Below, one piece after another: positions 62,012 to 64,000 of a stretch of 64,000 nt of DNA. Source of the stretch: Leisingera sp. NJS204 (GTDB lineage: Bacteria; Pseudomonadota; Alphaproteobacteria; Rhodobacterales; Rhodobacteraceae); the NCBI RefSeq assembly GCF_004123675.1, contig NZ_CP035421.1, positions 1-64,000 of the forward strand. The letters are read 5' to 3'. The notes under the pieces are model-generated. The model was not told where the DNA came from and did no database searches. It was given only the letters and a program-made list of their open reading frames with translations. Each line of letters starts with the position of its first letter. Position 1 is the first letter of the stretch. Both the position numbers and the translations under genes were made by a program.

Positions 62012-64000
62012 CTAACCGTTCTGAAGCTGCCACAGATCCGCGTAGGCCCGCCCGTTTTCCAGCAGCTTGCCATGGGTGCCCTGTTCAATGATCTCGCCTT
62101 TGTCCATTACAAGAACGCGGTCGCACAGCGGCATGCAATTCAGCCGGTGCGCGATCATGATAACGGTGCGGCCATCGATAACTTCCGGCAGTCTCCGCAG
62201 AATCCCAGCCTCAGTCTCATAGTCCAGCGCCGAGGTGGCTTCGTCGAAAATCAGGATCCTGGGATCCGCCACCAGCGCGCGCGCAATGGCAATCCGCTGG
62301 CGCTGGCCGCCGGACAGGTTGCCGCCCCGCTCGCCGACTTGCGTGTCGAAACCATGGCGCAGCTGCTCGACGAACTCACTGGTGCCTGACAGCCGCGCGG
62401 CATGCAGGATCTCCTCTGGCTTCGCCGTCGGGTTGCCGAGGGCGATATTGTCCCAGACTGATCCGTTGAACAGGAAGTTCTCCTGCAGCACAACGCCCAT
62501 GTTGCGGCGCAGGTTGGCCGGATCGGCCATTGCAAGATCAACATTGTCCACCAGCACCTGGCCGCTTTGCGGCACGTAAAGCCGTTGAACCAGTTTGGTG
62601 ATGGTGCTTTTGCCCGATCCGGACAGGCCGGTCAGTCCTATCACCTCTCCGGCATTGACGGTCAGGTCAACGCGCCGCAGAACTTCGGCACCATCGGGTG
62701 AATAGCGGAAAGTCACCTTTCGCAGATCGATGCGACCCTTGATATCTCCCAGCGAGGAGCGGCCGGCGCTGGCTGCGGTCTCGGGTTCCTCCTGCAGAAT
62801 GTCGCCGATCCTGCGGATGGAAATCCCGGTGTGCTGGAAATCCTGCCAGATCTGCGCCAGCCGCAGGATCGGCATGGTGACATGGCCGGAAAGCATGTTG
62901 AAGGCCACCAGCTGACCCACGCTCAGCTCGCCTTGCAGCACCAGGCTGACACCAAACCACAAAAGCAAAGCCGCCGACACCTTCTGCACCAGACCGATAG
63001 CCCCGCCTGCCCAATGGCCCAGCATGCTGGCGCCGAAGGCCGCCTTGAGCGACGCGCCCAGCCTGTCTTCCCAGGCCCGGGCGAATTGCCCGCCCATGCC
63101 CAGGGACTTAATGGTTTCAATGCCGGTTACGGTTTCGGTCAGAAAGGCAGAGTTTTCCGCATTCCGTTCGTATTCCCGCTCCACCCGCTTGCGCAGAAAC
63201 GGCCCGATGATCAGCCAGGTCAGCCCGAACACCGCAAGTGTCGCCAGAACGACAAAGGCCAATTTGCTGGAATAGGCAAACATGACCGCCAGAAAAACGC
63301 TGATGAAACAGAGGTCCACCACCATCATCAGGGCAGAGCCGGTCAGGAAGTTGCGGATATGGTCCAATTCCTTGACCCGGGCCAGGATTTCACCCGCCTG
63401 GCGGTTGCGGAAGTAGTCCAGCGGCAAGTAGACCAGATGCCGGAACAGGCGCGCGGACAATTCGGAATTGGCACAGCTTGCCATGTGTGAAAACACCAGC
63501 GACCGCAAAAATGTCATCAATGGTTCAAAGAAGGCAATCCCGATAAGAGCAATTGCCAGCACGTCCAGGCTTTGCAGGCCCCGGCTGACCAGAACCTTGT
63601 CGATCACAACTTCGAACAGCTTGGGCGATACCAGGGCAAAGGCCTGAATGATCAGCGAGGCCAGCAGAATGCGCCGGAACCGCGCTTTGTGCTTCAGGAT
63701 CGAAGGCAGAAACCAGGAGAACCCGAAAGCCTTTTGCCCGGACATCCAAGACGGTTCCCGGCTGCACAGGATGACCTCGCTGTCAAAGTCGCCAGCAACA
63801 TCTTCGGGGGCATTGCGGGTGGTGCCGCCTGTCAGCGGATTTGTTACCTGCAGCTGCCCGCCAACCGCGCCGGTAACAGCGTACCATTGCCCGGTATCAG
63901 CCTTGCGGATCAGATACGGCACCGGGGCAGACAGCAGCCGCCGTTCCGGCAGGGGCGCCAGCCGCGCCTTGATCCCCATGCGTTTGGCGCAGCGGATGAT
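62012..64000 (-). CDS. Type I secretion ABC transporter (HlyB/PrtD-like), 5' end outside window
   Basis: A 662-residue visible part of an ABC exporter with fused membrane and ATPase domains. Order: C39-peptidase-like domain (about 1-100 of the visible part), six membrane segments (about 110-400) and an ATPase with GLSGSGKSTITKL (Walker A), NLSGGQRQRIAIARAL (signature), ILIFDEATSALD (Walker B) and MIAHRL (H-loop). The reading frame continues upstream of the first ATG (63979) to the window edge with residues fitting the C39-like fold, so the start lies beyond 64000. The site of the usual peptidase His reads QWYAV, so this is a non-cleaving, HlyB-like domain. It may export an RTX adhesin or enzyme. 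Confidence 0.92.
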   Translation of the reverse strand: MIRCAKRMGIKARLAPLPERRLLSAPVPYLIRKADTGQWYAVTGAVGGQLQVTNPLTGGTTRNAPEDVAGDFDSEVILCSREPSWMSGQKAFGFSWFLPSILKHKARFRRILLASLIIQAFALVSPKLFEVVIDKVLVSRGLQSLDVLAIALIGIAFFEPLMTFLRSLVFSHMASCANSELSARLFRHLVYLPLDYFRNRQAGEILARVKELDHIRNFLTGSALMMVVDLCFISVFLAVMFAYSSKLAFVVLATLAVFGLTWLIIGPFLRKRVEREYERNAENSAFLTETVTGIETIKSLGMGGQFARAWEDRLGASLKAAFGASMLGHWAGGAIGLVQKVSAALLLWFGVSLVLQGELSVGQLVAFNMLSGHVTMPILRLAQIWQDFQHTGISIRRIGDILQEEPETAASAGRSSLGDIKGRIDLRKVTFRYSPDGAEVLRRVDLTVNAGEVIGLTGLSGSGKSTITKLVQRLYVPQSGQVLVDNVDLAMADPANLRRNMGVVLQENFLFNGSVWDNIALGNPTAKPEEILHAARLSGTSEFVEQLRHGFDTQVGERGGNLSGGQRQRIAIARALVADPRILIFDEATSALDYETEAGILRRLPEVIDGRTVIMIAHRLNCMPLCDRVLVMDKGEIIEQGTHGKLLENGRAYADLWQLQNG

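Noticed and set aside
61301-62389. Frame of 362 codons across the IS30 remnant and the 3' part of the ABC gene
   Set aside because: Only its first part matches IS30 pieces; the rest is antisense to the ABC ATPase domain. It was described as a pseudogene instead.
1-64000. tRNA, rRNA or CRISPR arrays
   Set aside because: I looked for cloverleaf-like stretches and regularly spaced repeats and found none that I can support.

Overview
The window looks like part of an extrachromosomal replicon (plasmid or chromid) of a marine Rhodobacteraceae (roseobacter-type alphaproteobacterium). The reasons are a complete repABC replication/partition module, high GC with matching codon use, two TRAP uptake systems, an acyl-homoserine-lactone synthase, and the pairing of repABC with dTDP-rhamnose and exopolysaccharide genes that is known from roseobacter biofilm plasmids. 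The genus cannot be fixed from this sequence.

Layout. 1-5204: the end of a TRAP transporter with an IclR regulator, then a PhnD-like periplasmic binding protein next to a membrane histidine kinase. 5243-8908: repC, repB and repA on the minus strand, with an 18-bp perfect palindrome (candidate parS) after repC and a plus-strand counter-transcribed RNA terminator between repB and repC. 9143-18180: an exopolysaccharide assembly locus with an O-antigen-ligase/polymerase-like protein, Wza-like exporter, PPP-family phosphatase, Wzc-like BY-kinase, sugar transferase and BTLCP protease. 18411-30669: a long minus-strand operon with rmlA, rmlD, a YdjM-like membrane protein, rmlB, rmlC, a two-domain glycosyltransferase fusion, a kinase-like protein, an EpsG-like polymerase, an APH-like phosphotransferase, a Wzx flippase and a GT4 glycosyltransferase. 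Together these supply dTDP-rhamnose and build a rhamnose-containing polymer.

31059-51717 is the most unusual part and looks like an undescribed quorum-sensing-linked biosynthetic cluster. It starts with luxR, an alpha/beta hydrolase, luxI and an NAD-dependent reductase, with an 18-bp palindromic lux-box candidate in front of luxR. Two divergent operons follow. The minus operon holds a PobA-like aromatic hydroxylase, an outer-membrane protein, an acyl-CoA-ligase-like enzyme, a condensation/alcohol-acyltransferase-like enzyme and an ADC-lyase-like class IV aminotransferase. The plus operon holds a PabA-PabB fusion with the PIKGT signature of aminodeoxychorismate synthase, a LolA-like periplasmic protein, a 1395-residue protein joining a class III aminotransferase, a domain like cyanobacterial acyl-ACP reductase and a benzoate-CoA-ligase-like adenylation domain, an RND/MMPL exporter and a formate/nitrite-family channel. 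My inference is that the cluster makes and exports a p-aminobenzoate-derived aryl/alkyl amide or ester whose amine comes from reduction and transamination of an acyl thioester.

51884-58912: a catabolic island with RidA, a three-part flavin/2Fe-2S amino-acid or opine dehydrogenase, a TRAP DctPMQ transporter and a divergent LysR regulator. 59231-61750: an ISNCY-like insertion sequence beside a decayed IS30-type transposase. 62012-64000: a type I secretion ABC transporter that runs off the window.
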